DNA of 47,178 nt from NCBI GenBank assembly GCA_019239425.1, contig JAFAZX010000102.1:1-47178 (forward strand), given 5' to 3'. A program made the translations under genes and the position numbers. Below are positions 18,282 through 27,319 of the stretch, piece by piece (the stretch's first letter is position 1; every line of letters begins with the position of its first letter). The notes under the pieces were generated by a model. That model was not told the DNA's origin, searched no databases, and was given only the letters and a program-made list of their open reading frames with translations. This DNA comes from Acidobacteriota bacterium. Its GTDB lineage: Bacteria > Acidobacteriota > Blastocatellia > Pyrinomonadales > Pyrinomonadaceae.

Positions 18282-21200
18282 TCACGAACGTGACGTGTCG
18301 CCGGCGCCCGCCCCGACCTCTTCAAGCGGGGGCTCCGAAGTGTCGGCAGCTTTTCCCGAGGACTCCTCGATGGAAGACAGAGTGGCTTTGACTTCAGCCT
18401 CCGTCGCCTTGGCCTCGACTTCGGGTTCCGGCATTACCGCCTCCGGCGTGGCAGCTTCCGGCCCACCTGTTTCCGACGCCTCCTCCTCCCGCGCCTCGCC
18501 CGCGGTCTCCCACTTAATCAGCTTGAGGTCGAGGACGAAGATGGAATAGATGACCGGCACCAGCAGCAGCGTGATGAAGGTCGCCACCATCATCCCGCCC
18601 ATCTGCGCGTAGCACATCGGCTCCCACAGCGGCCCGCCGTGCATCGCCAGAGGGACGAGCGCGATGACCAGCGCGAGCACCGTTATCATCACGGGCCTCA
18701 GTCGCATGATGCCGGCGTCGAGCACCGCCTCCTTCAATGGCTCGCCCTCGGCGTGCTTCTCCTCGATGAAGTCGAAGAGCACGATGATGTGGCTGACGAT
18801 CAGCCCGACCAGACTGATGATGCCGAGGAAGGCCATGAAGCCGAACGGCGTGTCCATGACCCAGAGCGCCACCAAGCCCCCGGCGAGCCCGTAGGGCACC
18901 GCCGCGAAGACGACGAGCGGCTTGATGGCATTCCTGAACTGATAGACGAGGCTCAGGTAGATCGCGACCAGAGAGATGATGAGCACGACCACGAGGTTCT
19001 TGAAACCCTTGACCTGCTCCTCCTCCGTCCCGCCGATGCTCATGCGGTAGCCGGAGGGAAGCTGCGCGGCGAAGGCATCCAACTGCGTTCGGGCGACGTT
19101 CATGATCTCGGAAGGCAGGTGGCCGGGCTCCGCCATGCAGGATACTGTGATCGTGCGGTACTGATTGCGACGGCGAATCTTCTCGGTCTGCATCCCGTAC
19201 TCGACCGACGAGACCTGCCTGAGCGGCACCTTCTCCGCCCCTCGCGTGGAGTAGACGTAGAGGTTCTGCACGTCGGCCAACTGCGCGCGCTCTTCCATCC
19301 GCAGCCGCGCCACGATGGGAATCTGCTTGTCACCTTCGCGCAGCACCGTCACCTTGCCGCCGTTGATTCCGGTCGCCGAGGAGGCGGCCACGTCGAGGTT
19401 GGTGATGCCCGCCGCGTTCGCGCGGTCGGAGTCGGTTTCGAGCCTGACGGCGAAGGTGTCCTCGCCCCAGTCGTCGCGGACGCGCTGTGCGTACGGGGCG
19501 GCGCGCAGGATGTCCTTCACCTTCTCGGCCTCCCGGCGCAGCTCGCCCATGTCGTCGCCGGAGATGCGGATTTCGACCGGCATCGTGATGGGCTTGCCCG
19601 TGTCGAGCCGCCGCACGTCAATGCGTGCGCCCGGCACGCGCTCGTCCAAAGCCTTCTGCAAGGGGCCGACGAGGTGGTTGGTGTCGTGCTTGTCGTTGAC
19701 CTCGATGATGACCTGCGCGTAGTTGAGCTGCTGCAACTCGGGCGAGACCGAGAACCAGAAGCGCGGCCCGCCGCCGCCGACGAAGGTGGTCAGCGACTTC
19801 AGGACTTCGCGCGGCCTGCCGTCCTTCTCGGGGTGCTCTTTGCCGTACTCTCCGACCACGTCGCGCACCACCTCTTCGGCCTGCCGCGCGGCCTCGTTGG
19901 TGGCCGAGAGCGGCGCGTCCTCCGGCAGCCACACGTCGAGGTAGGAAAGGTACGAGAGGTCTTTCGGGAAAAAGTCCGTCTTGAGACGGCTGGCGACGAG
20001 CCCGCTCGCCGCCAGGAGGACGAGCGAGCCGAGCAGAACCTTCCAGCGGTGGTTGATCGCCCACTCGCCCACCCTGTAGTAGAAGGCCGCGAACCCTTTC
20101 CTGCGCCGCTCCTCGATGGTCGGCTCCGGCCTCGGCTTCAGCAGGAAGTAGCCGAGGAAGGGGATGAACGTCACCGCCACCATCAACGACCCCACCAGCG
20201 AGCAGGTCAGCACGATGGGCAGGCTGTATAAGAACTCGCCCGTGCCGCCGGGCAGGGTCAGGAACGGCAGGTAGGCGACGATGTTGGTGAGGGTGGCGAA
20301 GATGATCGCCTTGATGAGCTTCGTCGGCCCCAGCCACGCGGCGACGAGCGGCGGCAGCCCCGTGCCCATCTGGTTCTTAATCGCGTCGCCGGCGACCACC
20401 GGCACGTCCACCAAGAGGCCCAGCGCGATGATGAGCGTGGCGATGGAGACCTGCTGGAGGTCTATCCCGAGCGTGTGCGCCATCCCGAAGGTGATGAAGA
20501 GCGTAATAGGAATCGCCAGCCCCATCAGCAGCGCCGAGCGCCAGTCCCAGAAGCCGATGAGCGAGACGATGACCACCAGGACGATGGCCTCGTAGAGGCT
20601 GTTCATGAACAGCTCGACGTTCTCCGTGACCTGCCGCGGCTGGTCGGAGGTGCGCGCCATGATGAGGTCGTCGGGCAACTGCTTCCTCAGCTCGGCCAGC
20701 TTCCCGTCGATGTCTGTACCGAACTGTCCGATGTACCCGTTCGGGCGCATCTGGACGGCGACCGTGATGGCGCGGCTGCGCTGCCAGTTCCCTTCGGCGT
20801 CGCGCCACTCGTAGAAGTTCAGGTACCTCGGCGGGCTGTCGTAGCCGCGCTCCACGTCCACCACGTCGCGCAAATAGACGGGCGCGCCCTGCTGCGTGCG
20901 GGCAATCGCCACGTCGCCGATCTCCTTCTCGCTTTTGAACTCGCCCGAAGGGTCGATGGAGAAGTTCTTCCCCACGGCCTCCAGTTGGCCGCCCGCCGGG
21001 GTGATGTTGCGCGCGCCGAGAATGTCCGGCAGGTCGCCGGGCTTGAGGCCGTACGAGGCGATACGCTCCTGCGAGTAGAGCAGAAAGATTCGCTCGTCGA
21101 GGATGCCCGAGCGCGAGACCTTCGTGGCCTGCGGGACGCTCTTGAGCCCCTTCTCGACGACGTCCGTGAAATCGTCCATCTCGCGGTAGCTGTACTTGTC

Positions 21201-22076
21201 GCCCGCGACCGCGCCCAGCTTCGCCCGCGCCTCCTGCGGGTCGCGGATGATTACGGGCGGCCAGCTATCGGGGTGGAAATCGGCCGCCTGCAACTTGTCG
21301 TTGATGAACTGCCGCGTGTAGCCGAGCAGCGCGTCGTCGCTCGCGTCGCTCGCGCCGTCCACGCCGATGAACCCCGGCTCCGTGATGACGTGCAGGTCGG
21401 TCGCCACGCCCTTCTCTTTGAGGTAGTCGGCGAACAGGTTGAGCGGGTCCTGTACGACGCGCGGGCTGACCGGGTGCGTGAGGCTGCTGACAATCGTGAA
21501 GCGATTCCCGCCCCCCGCGTACTGCGCGCGGTAGCGCGTGATGGCTTCGCCGACATCTTTAGCGCGCAGGTCTATCTCCGCGTCGCTCACCTTCGGGCTG
21601 GCGACGGTGAGCATGAGCGCCGACGTGTCGCCGAAGTCCTTGATGAACTGGATCGGCCCCGCCCCGTCCGGCAGGTCTTTGATGGAGTCGAGCTTGAGGG
21701 CGATGTCGTCGAACTCTTTGCCGATCTGGCCGCCGGGGAAGTTCTCGTCGAGGTCAACGTAGACGACCGAGATGTTGGTGCGCGAGATGGAGCGTATCTT
21801 CTCCACGTTGGCGTTCTGCGCCACCTTCTCCTCGATCTTCCGGGTCACCAGTTGCTCGACCTTCTCGGCGCTCACCCCGGGCCAGACCGTGATGGCGACG
21901 GCGGTCTTGACCGGCGTGTCCGGGTCTTTGCGCTGGGGCATGCTCTTGTAGCTGTAGTAGCCCCAGAGGCAGACGCCGATCAGCATGACCCAGGTGATGT
22001 GCCGCTGCTCGACGAAGAAGCGGGAGATGTTTCGCCTGCTCTTCTTGACCTCGTTGTCGCCGTGACCGTGTGACAT
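18282..22076 (-). CDS. RND efflux transporter, inner-membrane pump subunit
   Basis: 1264 residues with the twelve-helix, two-porter-loop plan of AcrB-type pumps: a first helix at HITWVMLIGVCLWGYYSY, the large periplasmic loop, helices 2-6 (about 490-650), the second loop beginning KTDFFPKDLSYLSYLDVWLP, and helices 8-12 (about 1010-1170). The proton-relay segment in helix 4 reads ALGLLVDVPVVAGDAI: the first aspartate of the usual Asp-Asp pair is present, the second is valine. In helix 10 the position of the AcrB lysine lies in VGLIVSHIIVLFDFI, which has none. The C-terminus ends in an unusual acidic, proline-rich tail of about 70 residues (EVEAKATEAEVKAT). It pairs with the adaptor and TolC encoded upstream. 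Substrate unknown. Confidence 0.93.
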   Translation of the reverse strand: MSHGHGDNEVKKSRRNISRFFVEQRHITWVMLIGVCLWGYYSYKSMPQRKDPDTPVKTAVAITVWPGVSAEKVEQLVTRKIEEKVAQNANVEKIRSISRTNISVVYVDLDENFPGGQIGKEFDDIALKLDSIKDLPDGAGPIQFIKDFGDTSALMLTVASPKVSDAEIDLRAKDVGEAITRYRAQYAGGGNRFTIVSSLTHPVSPRVVQDPLNLFADYLKEKGVATDLHVITEPGFIGVDGASDASDDALLGYTRQFINDKLQAADFHPDSWPPVIIRDPQEARAKLGAVAGDKYSYREMDDFTDVVEKGLKSVPQATKVSRSGILDERIFLLYSQERIASYGLKPGDLPDILGARNITPAGGQLEAVGKNFSIDPSGEFKSEKEIGDVAIARTQQGAPVYLRDVVDVERGYDSPPRYLNFYEWRDAEGNWQRSRAITVAVQMRPNGYIGQFGTDIDGKLAELRKQLPDDLIMARTSDQPRQVTENVELFMNSLYEAIVLVVIVSLIGFWDWRSALLMGLAIPITLFITFGMAHTLGIDLQQVSIATLIIALGLLVDVPVVAGDAIKNQMGTGLPPLVAAWLGPTKLIKAIIFATLTNIVAYLPFLTLPGGTGEFLYSLPIVLTCSLVGSLMVAVTFIPFLGYFLLKPRPEPTIEERRRKGFAAFYYRVGEWAINHRWKVLLGSLVLLAASGLVASRLKTDFFPKDLSYLSYLDVWLPEDAPLSATNEAARQAEEVVRDVVGEYGKEHPEKDGRPREVLKSLTTFVGGGGPRFWFSVSPELQQLNYAQVIIEVNDKHDTNHLVGPLQKALDERVPGARIDVRRLDTGKPITMPVEIRISGDDMGELRREAEKVKDILRAAPYAQRVRDDWGEDTFAVRLETDSDRANAAGITNLDVAASSATGINGGKVTVLREGDKQIPIVARLRMEERAQLADVQNLYVYSTRGAEKVPLRQVSSVEYGMQTEKIRRRNQYRTITVSCMAEPGHLPSEIMNVARTQLDAFAAQLPSGYRMSIGGTEEEQVKGFKNLVVVLIISLVAIYLSLVYQFRNAIKPLVVFAAVPYGLAGGLVALWVMDTPFGFMAFLGIISLVGLIVSHIIVLFDFIEEKHAEGEPLKEAVLDAGIMRLRPVMITVLALVIALVPLAMHGGPLWEPMCYAQMGGMMVATFITLLLVPVIYSIFVLDLKLIKWETAGEAREEEASETGGPEAATPEAVMPEPEVEAKATEAEVKATLSSIEESSGKAADTSEPPLEEVGAGAGDTSRS

Positions 22077-22152
22077 AGTTCCTCCCGCCGATTCGGGTTC
22101 AAGCCGCGCCTAACTCCGTCCACCATTCACTGATGAGCCCGCTGGCCCCGCG

Positions 22153-23451
22153 TCAGGGAATGACCTTGACCTCGGCGCCGTCCGTGACGATGGTGCCGCC
22201 CGTGGTGATGACGCGCTCGCCCTGCTTCACCCCGTCTATCACGGCCACCGTGTTACCATACGCCTCGCCCAGCTTCACCTCGCGGAGCCGCGCGACCTGC
22301 CGCCCGCCTTCCTCTGCCACCACGAAGACGGCGTAGCCCTCCGCGCCGCCCTTCCCTTTCATCACCGCGTTCAGAGGCACGACCGGCTGCGACGCGGCGG
22401 CCTGCTGAGTGCCCACCTTGAGCGAGACGATCATGTTCGGCCGCAACATGTAGTCGGGGTTCGAGATCGTCACCTCGACGTTGAAGGAGCGGCTCTTGGG
22501 GTCGGCGGCGGGGAAGACCGCGGTTATCTGTCCGCGGAACTCCTTGCCGGGCATCGACTCGGTCTCGACGCTCAAAGTCCTTCCCAATTTCATTTCCGGC
22601 ACGGCCACGTCCGCGACGCCGAAGACCGCCTTGACCGACGACGTGTCGGCGACGACGAACCCGGTCGTGCCGGGCGAGACCAGCGTCCCCCGCTCGACCT
22701 TCTTCTCCAGCACGACCCCACCGAGCGGCGATTTGAGCGCGGTGTCATGGAGGGGGATGGTCGTCTCCTGAATGACAGCCTGCGCCCCGCTCGACCTGGC
22801 CTCGCCGACCCCGATCTGCCAACGCGCGGCGTCGGCCCTGGCCTGAAGCATGACGACCTGCGAGCGTGCGGCAGAGACCTTGGCGGCGGCCACGTCGTAC
22901 TGTGCCTTGGCCGCGTCGTAGCTCGCCTTGGTCATGCTCTGGCTGTCGAACAGACTTTGCGCCCGGTCGAAATCGAGCTTCGCCTTTTCGTAAGACGCCT
23001 CGGCCTCGGCCAGTTGGGCCTTGCTCGACGCGACGCCGTTAAGCGCCTCCTGGTACTGGGCCTTGCTCGCGTCCACGCCCGACTTGGCCTCGTCGGCCTG
23101 TGACACAGCTTCTTTGACTTTGACCTGATAGTCGCTCTGGCGGACGCGCGCCAGCACGGCGCCGGCGCCGATGCGGTCGCCCTCCTGTAGGTCGCGCGTC
23201 TTACCGTCCACGCCCCGGACGCGCTGAAGCGCTTCGACGTAGCCGCCCACCTTGAAGGCCAGCTCGACCTGCGTGCGCGGGATGATCGTGGCCGAATACC
23301 GCTCCTCGCTGCGCGCGGAACTCATCTCGACCGCCGCGACCTTCACCGGCACCGTCGCCTTCTCCGCCTGCGCGGTTTGGCAGGCCCCCAGCAGGGACGT
23401 GAAGAGAAGGATTCCGCCCAACGCAAATGCTTCAAACACTCTCTGTTTCAT
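22153..23451 (-). CDS. RND efflux periplasmic adaptor (membrane fusion) lipoprotein
   Basis: 432 residues. The N-terminus has a lipobox, LLGAC, so it should be a lipoprotein of the inner membrane. Then come a beta-barrel/lipoyl half (VELAFKVGGYVEALQRVRG), a long hairpin of coiled coil (about 115-230, AKAQYDVAAAKVSAARSQVV), the second lipoyl half (KSPLGGVVLEKKVERGTLVS) and the barrel and membrane-proximal domains (FNVEVTISNPDYMLRPNMIV). This is the HlyD/AcrA-type order. It links the RND pump to TolC. It lies between the DUF4136 gene and the pump with gaps of 42 and 76 bp. Confidence 0.93.
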   Translation of the reverse strand: MKQRVFEAFALGGILLFTSLLGACQTAQAEKATVPVKVAAVEMSSARSEERYSATIIPRTQVELAFKVGGYVEALQRVRGVDGKTRDLQEGDRIGAGAVLARVRQSDYQVKVKEAVSQADEAKSGVDASKAQYQEALNGVASSKAQLAEAEASYEKAKLDFDRAQSLFDSQSMTKASYDAAKAQYDVAAAKVSAARSQVVMLQARADAARWQIGVGEARSSGAQAVIQETTIPLHDTALKSPLGGVVLEKKVERGTLVSPGTTGFVVADTSSVKAVFGVADVAVPEMKLGRTLSVETESMPGKEFRGQITAVFPAADPKSRSFNVEVTISNPDYMLRPNMIVSLKVGTQQAAASQPVVPLNAVMKGKGGAEGYAVFVVAEEGGRQVARLREVKLGEAYGNTVAVIDGVKQGERVITTGGTIVTDGAEVKVIP

Positions 23452-23493
23452 GTGTCCTCCCAGACCGCTTTTCCGTACTCGGCCCTCAGTTAC

Positions 23494-24036
23494 CTACTTA
23501 CCCGGCTTAGGCGGATAGTTCTTAAAAAGCTTGGTCATGACCTTTTGCAGGTTCCTGTAGTTCTTGTCCGGGTCTTTCTTGAGGTCGATGGTCTTGACGG
23601 CGTCGCCGCGCCAGACCAGTTGCTTCTTCGCGGCGTCGTACAGGTCTACCAACAGTATCCCGACGGGGACGGTCGAAGTCTGGCCGCGCACCGAACGGTC
23701 GCCCCACCCGCCCCAGCCGCCGGGGCCTGTGCCCGTGCTCCACAGGTCGATGCTCTTTTCCAGGCTGACCGCGACCTGATAGCCGACGTACAGGTCGGCG
23801 TTCTCTTCGACCCTGACGAGACCTTTCAGCACGAGCTGTTCGTCGGCCGCCTGCTTGATGGCCCGGTCGATGAGCGGGTCGGGCACCGCGCCCCCCGGGA
23901 TGTCAACCCACTTGTAAGTTCTGTATGCCGCGAAGTCGGCGCCCCGGTCGTAGTTGTAGTGAACGTCCTGGCCGTAGGCGCTCGCCGCCGTCAGCAGGAA
24001 AGCCGCCAGGAGTGTCACCCGCTTCGTAAACCTCAT
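23494..24036 (-). CDS. DUF4136 exported protein
   Basis: 180 residues. A signal peptide (TLLAAFLLTAASAYGQDV) is followed by the DUF4136 pattern: YDRGADFAAYRTYKWVDIPG near the start, a helix with IDRAIKQAADEQLVLKGL, then VGILLVDLYDAAKKQLVWRG and a closing NYRNLQKVMTKLFKNYPP. Members are periplasmic or outer-membrane proteins of unknown function; many are lipoproteins, but no lipobox cysteine is present here. The ATG at 24034-24036 follows AGAGG. It is inserted between tolC and the adaptor gene, so it may be an accessory of the pump. Confidence 0.85.
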   Translation of the reverse strand: MRFTKRVTLLAAFLLTAASAYGQDVHYNYDRGADFAAYRTYKWVDIPGGAVPDPLIDRAIKQAADEQLVLKGLVRVEENADLYVGYQVAVSLEKSIDLWSTGTGPGGWGGWGDRSVRGQTSTVPVGILLVDLYDAAKKQLVWRGDAVKTIDLKKDPDKNYRNLQKVMTKLFKNYPPKPGK

Positions 24037-24053
24037 CAGAATTCCTCTCCCTT

Positions 24054-25424
24054 TTATTTGTCCGCCCCGATTGCCTTTTCGTACTCGGCCCTCGCCGTCC
24101 AGAAGGCCAGCAGCGCCTGCTGGTACTGGTAGTCCGCGTCGGCCAGCGTGGCCTGCGTCTGCAACACGTCCGAGAGCAGCGCCGCCTGCACCTTGTACTT
24201 GTTGGTCGAGATGCGGATGTTCTCCCGCGCCGTCTCCTGCTTCAGTTGCGCGACGACGAGGGCCTGCCTGGTCTGCTGGAGCTTGCGGAACTTGTCGCCG
24301 ACCTCGATGAGAACAAGGTTCTCGGTTTCGCGCAGGCCGTTCTTCGCCTGCTCGATGGCGCTCTCCTTCTCCGCGAGCTGGCTCTTCTTTCTTCCCCAGT
24401 CGAAGACCTCCCAACGCACCGCGACGCTCAGGCTGGCGGTGTTCTTCGGGATCGCCTCGTTGTCGAAATTGCGGAACGACATGTAGGTGAAGCCGAGGCT
24501 CACGTCCGGTATGTACTCGGACTTCTTGATGCGCCGTTCGACTTCGGCCTGCCTGACCTTCAGTTGCGCTTCGCGCAGCTCGGGCCGCTGGTCGAGCGCG
24601 CGACTTCTGGCGAGGGCGAGGTCGGCCTCGAAGCCGCCGGCCTCGGGAACGCCGGCCACCCTGAACTCGGCGCGCACGTCGCGCCCGAGCAGGTTGTTGA
24701 ACTGCTCCTTCTCGGTGGCGAGTCGGTTCGTCAGGTCGAGCGCCTCGTACTCGGCCTTCGCCAGCCGCGTCTTGACCTCCAGGCTGTCGGCCTTCAGGGA
24801 GACCTTCTGGGCGACGTTATCGGCCGTCACGCGATCCAGCTCGCGGTAATACCTGATCGATTCCAGCAGACTGTCGAGGGCGCTCTGTGTTTGCAGAATC
24901 CCGTAGTAGGTCTGCTTGACCTGGTTGACCGTGGTCTGCTCGGCCCCGCGCAGCTTCTCGCCCTCCACTTCGCGCGCCAGCCCGGCCTGCTCTATCTCCA
25001 AGCGGATGCGGTGCTGCTGCGACAGCGGCTGGAGAATCTGCCCGGCGAAGATGGCCGTCGGCCTGCGCCCGGTGCCCATCGAGAAGAACGGGCCGACGCC
25101 GGGGACGACGTTCGTGTCGGAGTTGTCGGGGCCGGCGTCGTGCTTCACGAGCTGCTGTGACACGAGCGAGTAGACGAACATCGAAGGCAGCCGTTGGGTG
25201 CGCGCCGCGGCCACGGCGTCCCCGGCCTGCCCGACCGCGAGTTGCGCGTTCTTGACCTGACGGTTCTCACGCAGGGCGAGGGAGACCGCCTCGTCCAGCG
25301 TCAGGACTTCACCCGAAGCCCCCGCCCCCTGTTGCTCCGGCGCGCTTCCCTGTTGCGCTCTCACGCACAATGGGCTTGCCGCGAGCACTACGAGCGCCAG
25401 TAGATAAACGATTCGCTTATTCAT
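24054..25424 (-). CDS. TolC-family outer membrane efflux channel
   Basis: 456 residues. A signal peptide (YLLALVVLAASPLCVRAQ) is followed by two TolC repeats. The first has EVLTLDEAVSLALRENRQVK and the second AKNGLRETENLVLIEVGDKF, each with the long helices and beta strands of outer membrane efflux proteins, and the protein ends in ADADYQYQQALLAFWTARAE. It forms the outer channel of the tripartite pump and is the first gene of the run leading through the adaptor and pump to the sigma54 activator. AAGGA precedes the ATG. Confidence 0.92.
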   Translation of the reverse strand: MNKRIVYLLALVVLAASPLCVRAQQGSAPEQQGAGASGEVLTLDEAVSLALRENRQVKNAQLAVGQAGDAVAAARTQRLPSMFVYSLVSQQLVKHDAGPDNSDTNVVPGVGPFFSMGTGRRPTAIFAGQILQPLSQQHRIRLEIEQAGLAREVEGEKLRGAEQTTVNQVKQTYYGILQTQSALDSLLESIRYYRELDRVTADNVAQKVSLKADSLEVKTRLAKAEYEALDLTNRLATEKEQFNNLLGRDVRAEFRVAGVPEAGGFEADLALARSRALDQRPELREAQLKVRQAEVERRIKKSEYIPDVSLGFTYMSFRNFDNEAIPKNTASLSVAVRWEVFDWGRKKSQLAEKESAIEQAKNGLRETENLVLIEVGDKFRKLQQTRQALVVAQLKQETARENIRISTNKYKVQAALLSDVLQTQATLADADYQYQQALLAFWTARAEYEKAIGADK

Positions 25425-25514
25425 TGTCTGTTCCTTACAGCGTTCATGCTACGCACTCCCTGAGCATCACCCGTCTTCCGCCTACTTCCTTGTGCGTGGC
25501 ATGGGAGTAATGAA

Positions 25515-25530
25515 AGCTCATTCCGAACCT
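25515..25530 (-). promoter_or_regulatory. Weak sigma54-like element upstream of tolC
   Basis: AGGTTCGGAATGAGCT on the minus strand is the only GG-N10-GC between tolC and the site at 25677. The flanks are poor (no TTGC core) and ATTCAA is absent. Its position, 90 bp from the tolC start with an activator-like site upstream, is the only reason to list it. Confidence 0.2.
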
Positions 25531-25676
25531 TGTTCCTGATCCGACCTCCGCTGCCGACACGTGTCATGACAACCGGCGTGCCGGAGGCGAGGGCGAGGTC
25601 GAGGTCGCTAAACCGTTGGAGAAAGAAGGCTATCGAAGGAGGGCTGTCGGGGAGGCGGTGTCGAAGTATCGAAACT

Positions 25677-25692
25677 GTCGTAAAAAAACGAA
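25677..25692. promoter_or_regulatory. Activator-type site upstream of tolC
   Basis: GTCGTAAAAAAACGAA is 14 of 16 identical to the kdp site at 46331-46346. A partner 18-20 bp away is not clear, although TTCGTCACGG follows closely. It lies in the 359-bp spacer 25425-25783 between tolC and the protease gene, which otherwise holds no gene that I can see. Confidence 0.5.
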
Positions 25693-25783
25693 GTCACTTC
25701 GTCACGGCCGGGAGTGCTTGGAGGGTCTGACTCTGGTCGGTCATCAAACTTATCTCTAGCATTACGTCGGGTGAAACCGGCTG

Positions 25784-26827
25784 TTAGGGTTCAATCCGTG
25801 TAGAGAGTTTCACCGCCTGACCCTGCCGAAGGACTGTCACGACGAGATTGTCTCCGGGTTTGAGCGCGCCGATTCTGTTCAGGATCGGCTCGTAGCTGCC
25901 GTCATTCTCCGTGACCTGAAGTCCGTTCACGCTGAGGATGACGTCGCCCCCGAGCAGCAGGTCTGTGCCCGCCACGTTCACGCGAAGCGTCCCCGGCTGG
26001 ATTCCCAGACGCGACGCGATTGAGCCTTCGCCGATGCGCTGGACGAGCACGCCCGCCGGCTGCGGCAGATTAAGCGCCCGCGCCAGGTCGCCCGTGACGA
26101 GCAGCCCGTCTATCCCTGACCAGACCGGCCGACGCTCCAGCAGGAGACGCTTCGCGGTGTTCGAGGCCGTGGCGAAGGCTAAGCCCTCCGAGCCGCCCGA
26201 CCGGCTCATGATGCTGCTCACGATGCCGACCACCTCGCCGTCCATCGTGAAGACGGGGCCGCCGGAGTTGCCGGAGTTGATCGCGGCGTCGGTCTGTAGG
26301 AACTCGACCCCGCCCGAGCTTTCGGTCTTCCTATCGAGCTGATGTCTACCGCTCACGTGCCCGGCGGAGAGCGTCTGCTCAAGGCCGTACGGGGCGCCGA
26401 TGACGAATATCTGGTCGCCGACCTCCACCTTGTCCGAGTCGCCGACCGCGACGGGCGCTATCCCGGCCGGCGGGTGGTCGAGCTTGAGCAAGGCGACATC
26501 GGCTCGCACGTCGGAACCGATGACGTGGGCCTCGATCTCCTGCCCGTCGGGGAAGACGACCAGTGCCACGTCCGCCGTCTGCACGACGTGCGCGGCGGTC
26601 AGGATTCTGCCGTCGTTGGAGATGAGCACCCCGGAGCCCAGCCCGTCCACGACGGACATGACCTGTCCCGGCGCGGGCGCCACTTCGACCTGCTTCGTCC
26701 TGACGATGACGACCGACTGCCTGACTTTACGGAACGCCTCGCGGAGCTGCTGGCCGTTGCTCGTCGTCCACGCCGCGGGGAGAAACAGGAAAGCCAGTAA
26801 GAGCGCGCATCGAAATTTCATCGTCAT
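25784..26827 (-). CDS. HtrA/DegP-like periplasmic serine protease with PDZ domain
   Basis: 347 residues. A signal segment (CALLLAFLFLPAAWTTSNGQ) is followed by a trypsin-like domain with the full triad: His in ILTAAHVV, Asp in RADVALLK and Ser in INSGNSGGPVF. A C-terminal PDZ-like domain (about 235-345) has LQPAGVLV-type and LLGGDVILSVNGLQVTENDG signatures. It should degrade or chaperone damaged envelope proteins. There is one PDZ, as in DegS and many short HtrAs. It is transcribed from a sigma54 promoter about 60 bp upstream, unlike the sigmaE control known in enterobacteria. The ATG at 26827 is preferred, with GGAG upstream; a second ATG is two codons in. Confidence 0.92.
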   Translation of the reverse strand: MTMKFRCALLLAFLFLPAAWTTSNGQQLREAFRKVRQSVVIVRTKQVEVAPAPGQVMSVVDGLGSGVLISNDGRILTAAHVVQTADVALVVFPDGQEIEAHVIGSDVRADVALLKLDHPPAGIAPVAVGDSDKVEVGDQIFVIGAPYGLEQTLSAGHVSGRHQLDRKTESSGGVEFLQTDAAINSGNSGGPVFTMDGEVVGIVSSIMSRSGGSEGLAFATASNTAKRLLLERRPVWSGIDGLLVTGDLARALNLPQPAGVLVQRIGEGSIASRLGIQPGTLRVNVAGTDLLLGGDVILSVNGLQVTENDGSYEPILNRIGALKPGDNLVVTVLRQGQAVKLSTRIEP

Positions 26828-26886
26828 GGTAAATGGTCTCCGTAGCTCGGCCGCCGCGGCAATCGCGGATCCTCATAGCTGCGACA

Positions 26887-26902
26887 GGCAACCGACGTTC
26901 CA
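26887..26902 (-). promoter_or_regulatory. Sigma54 promoter for the HtrA-like protease
   Basis: TGGAACGTCGGTTGCC on the minus strand with exact GG-N10-GC spacing and a TTGC core. ATTCAA lies exactly 12 nt upstream (TTGAAT at 26915-26920 on the plus strand). The gene start is 60 bp downstream. Confidence 0.82.
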
Positions 26903-26966
26903 GCATAGAAGTTGTTGAATGACGCCGGCCGAGGCGCTCTTACTTCAGGCGGAGGAAACGTGGACA

Positions 26967-27002
26967 TTCACAATATGACGAACGGACTCGTGAAATTACG
27001 AC
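26967..27002. promoter_or_regulatory. Paired activator sites for the protease promoter
   Basis: TTCACAATATGACGAA (26967-26982) and CTCGTGAAATTACGAC (26987-27002), centres 20 bp apart. The nearer edge is 64 bp from the -24 element, about two helical turns more than at most other promoters here. Confidence 0.62.
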
Positions 27003-27015
27003 GAGAGGACTACTT

Positions 27016-27312
27016 TCAAGAGGCTTCAGAATGCACCGAGCCGTAGCGGCCCTCCTGCTCGATCCAGCGCCTGACGTATGAGGGGATGTTTTCGAGGGTG
27101 ATGTCAACGGACTCCACCCCGCCCAGAAACTTCATCCCCGCGCGATCCACGAAGGTGACGTTCGCCAAATCGAGCGTGACCTTATGCCCGCTCGCGCCGC
27201 GCCCGGACAGAGCCTTCTCGACCTCGGGGACGTACTCCTCGGTGAACTGCCCGTAGAGATGTACCCTGATGGATTGATGGTCTTCTCGAACTGTCGTGAT
27301 TATCTTCAACAT
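27016..27312 (-). CDS. Small STAS-domain protein
   Basis: 98 residues fitting one STAS fold: IRVHLYGQFTEEYVPEVEKA, then KVTLDLANVTFVDRAGMKFL, where anti-sigma antagonists carry a phosphorylatable serine in a D-S-G/A motif. Here it reads VDRAGM, with arginine in place of serine, so it may not be regulated by phosphorylation as SpoIIAA is. It begins 7 bp after the NDH-2 stop and should be co-transcribed with it. AAGGAG abuts the ATG directly; the TTG next to it would give better spacing. Confidence 0.75.
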   Translation of the reverse strand: MLKIITTVREDHQSIRVHLYGQFTEEYVPEVEKALSGRGASGHKVTLDLANVTFVDRAGMKFLGGVESVDITLENIPSYVRRWIEQEGRYGSVHSEAS

Positions 27313-27319
27313 CTCCTTG

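Noticed and set aside
25425..25783. A confident sigma54 promoter for the tolC-RND-activator run
   Set aside because: Only one GG-N10-GC fits and its flanks are poor; listed only as a weak candidate although a good activator-type site is present.
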